Below, in pieces: positions 5,648 through 5,990 of a stretch of 5,990 bases of DNA. Position 1 is the first letter of the stretch; each line of letters begins with the position of its first letter. The position numbers and the translations under genes are program-made. The DNA comes from JBBQKP01 sp038326995. Its GTDB lineage: Bacteria; Planctomycetota; Phycisphaerae; Tepidisphaerales; Tepidisphaeraceae. The DNA lies in the NCBI GenBank assembly GCA_038326995.1, contig JBBQKP010000208.1, positions 1 through 5,990 on the forward strand, in the 5' to 3' direction. The notes beneath the pieces were generated by a model, which was not told where the DNA came from, searched no databases, and was given only the letters and a program-made list of their open reading frames with translations.

Positions 5648-5990
5648 ATGTCGCGAACTCTCGATTTCGTTTCGTCCATCGATTCACGCCTGATTGCAGG
5701 CAAATCTCAGAACGTGTTTGCAGAACAGGATCATGTCAAGCGGCGATACAAACGCGACCCAAACTGCTGGGCGGCTGACGTCGATCTCTCGGCATTCTCC
5801 GTCTGGAATTCGCTTGACGGCCCGCGTCGCGCGGGCACGCTCATCACTTCGGACTGCGTTCTGCTGGCCGCCCACTTTCCGCTGGGCCCCGGAACACGCA
5901 TTCGCTTCGTTCGCGACACGATGCCGGGCGACCTCAACGGTGACGGCGTGACGGATTTCGCCGACCTCACGATCTTCTCACGCACCGCAA
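5648..5990 (+). CDS. Trypsin-like protein with EF-hand/dockerin-type loop, 3' end missing
   Basis: An open frame of 114 codons from ATG 5648 to the window end, with no stop. Residues 41-88 (WAADVDLSAFSVWN through RAGTLITSDCVLLAAHFPLG to IRFV) resemble the part of a trypsin-fold peptidase around the catalytic histidine, here H76 in LLAAHF. Residues 95-106, DLNGDGVTDFAD, are a complete 12-position EF-hand calcium loop (D95, N97, D99, D103, D106) of the dockerin kind. The Asp and Ser of a catalytic triad would lie beyond the window, so activity is unproven. No N-terminal signal peptide is seen from this start. AAAGG at 5636-5640, seven bases before the ATG, supports it; in-frame ATGs at 5534, 5564 and 5579 would add a Phe/Met/Arg-rich leader through the repeats. 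It follows a terminator, so it has its own transcription. The family call is partly from memory of planctomycete proteins. Confidence 0.7.
   Translation, partial: MSRTLDFVSSIDSRLIAGKSQNVFAEQDHVKRRYKRDPNCWAADVDLSAFSVWNSLDGPRRAGTLITSDCVLLAAHFPLGPGTRIRFVRDTMPGDLNGDGVTDFADLTIFSRTA

Noticed and set aside
5335..5703. 122-residue open frame on the minus strand
   Set aside because: It crosses the end of nuoG, the terminator, and the tandem repeats, and is biased in composition (Arg, Ser, Lys); not a credible gene.
1..5990. Mobile element, CRISPR array, toxin-antitoxin or anti-phage system
   Set aside because: No transposase, integrase, spaced repeats, or recognised defence domain is visible on either strand; tRNA genes are present but no tRNA-end duplication suggests an attachment site.

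Overview
The window carries four protein-coding genes, two of them cut by the window edges, and a pair of divergent tRNA genes. The sequence style fits a free-living Gram-negative-like bacterium, probably of the Planctomycetota or wider PVC group. This rests on three things: a short NuoG without the N7 cluster, a partial trypsin-like protein with the 'WAADVDL...AGTLI...LLAAHF' pattern I associate with planctomycete secretory or exported proteins, and tRNA genes without encoded CCA. None of these is decisive, so the assignment is inference.

Left part (1-3346): the end of a PAS-PAS-HisKA-HATPase sensor kinase overlaps by 4 bases (ATGA) the start of its likely partner, a receiver-HDOD protein with long Ser/Thr/Pro linkers and a C-terminal domain I do not recognise. 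The two look like one translationally coupled two-component operon whose output is not DNA binding but an HDOD module. A perfect 19-bp palindrome sits across the ribosome binding site of the second gene.

Middle part (3347-3862): a mostly non-coding stretch with tRNA-Leu(GAG) on the minus strand and tRNA-Gln(CUG) on the plus strand, transcribed away from each other. Each has a recognisable sigma70-like promoter, and a 14-bp palindrome lies between the two -35 boxes. tRNA-Leu converges on the receiver-HDOD gene; tRNA-Gln points toward nuoG.

Right part (3863-5990): a single nuoG-like gene (respiratory complex I 75-kDa subunit) with all ligands for clusters N1b, N3 and N4, closed by a strong intrinsic terminator. 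It has no nuoE or nuoF next to it in the window. After the terminator comes a leader with three tandem 15-bp repeats that can pair in competing ways with one downstream complement, and then the start of a trypsin-like protein carrying a complete EF-hand/dockerin-type calcium loop shortly after its putative catalytic histidine. That gene runs off the right edge.

I found no insertion sequence, CRISPR array, phage gene, or defence system. The most interesting items are the small regulatory-looking structures and the two proteins with unusual domain make-up.
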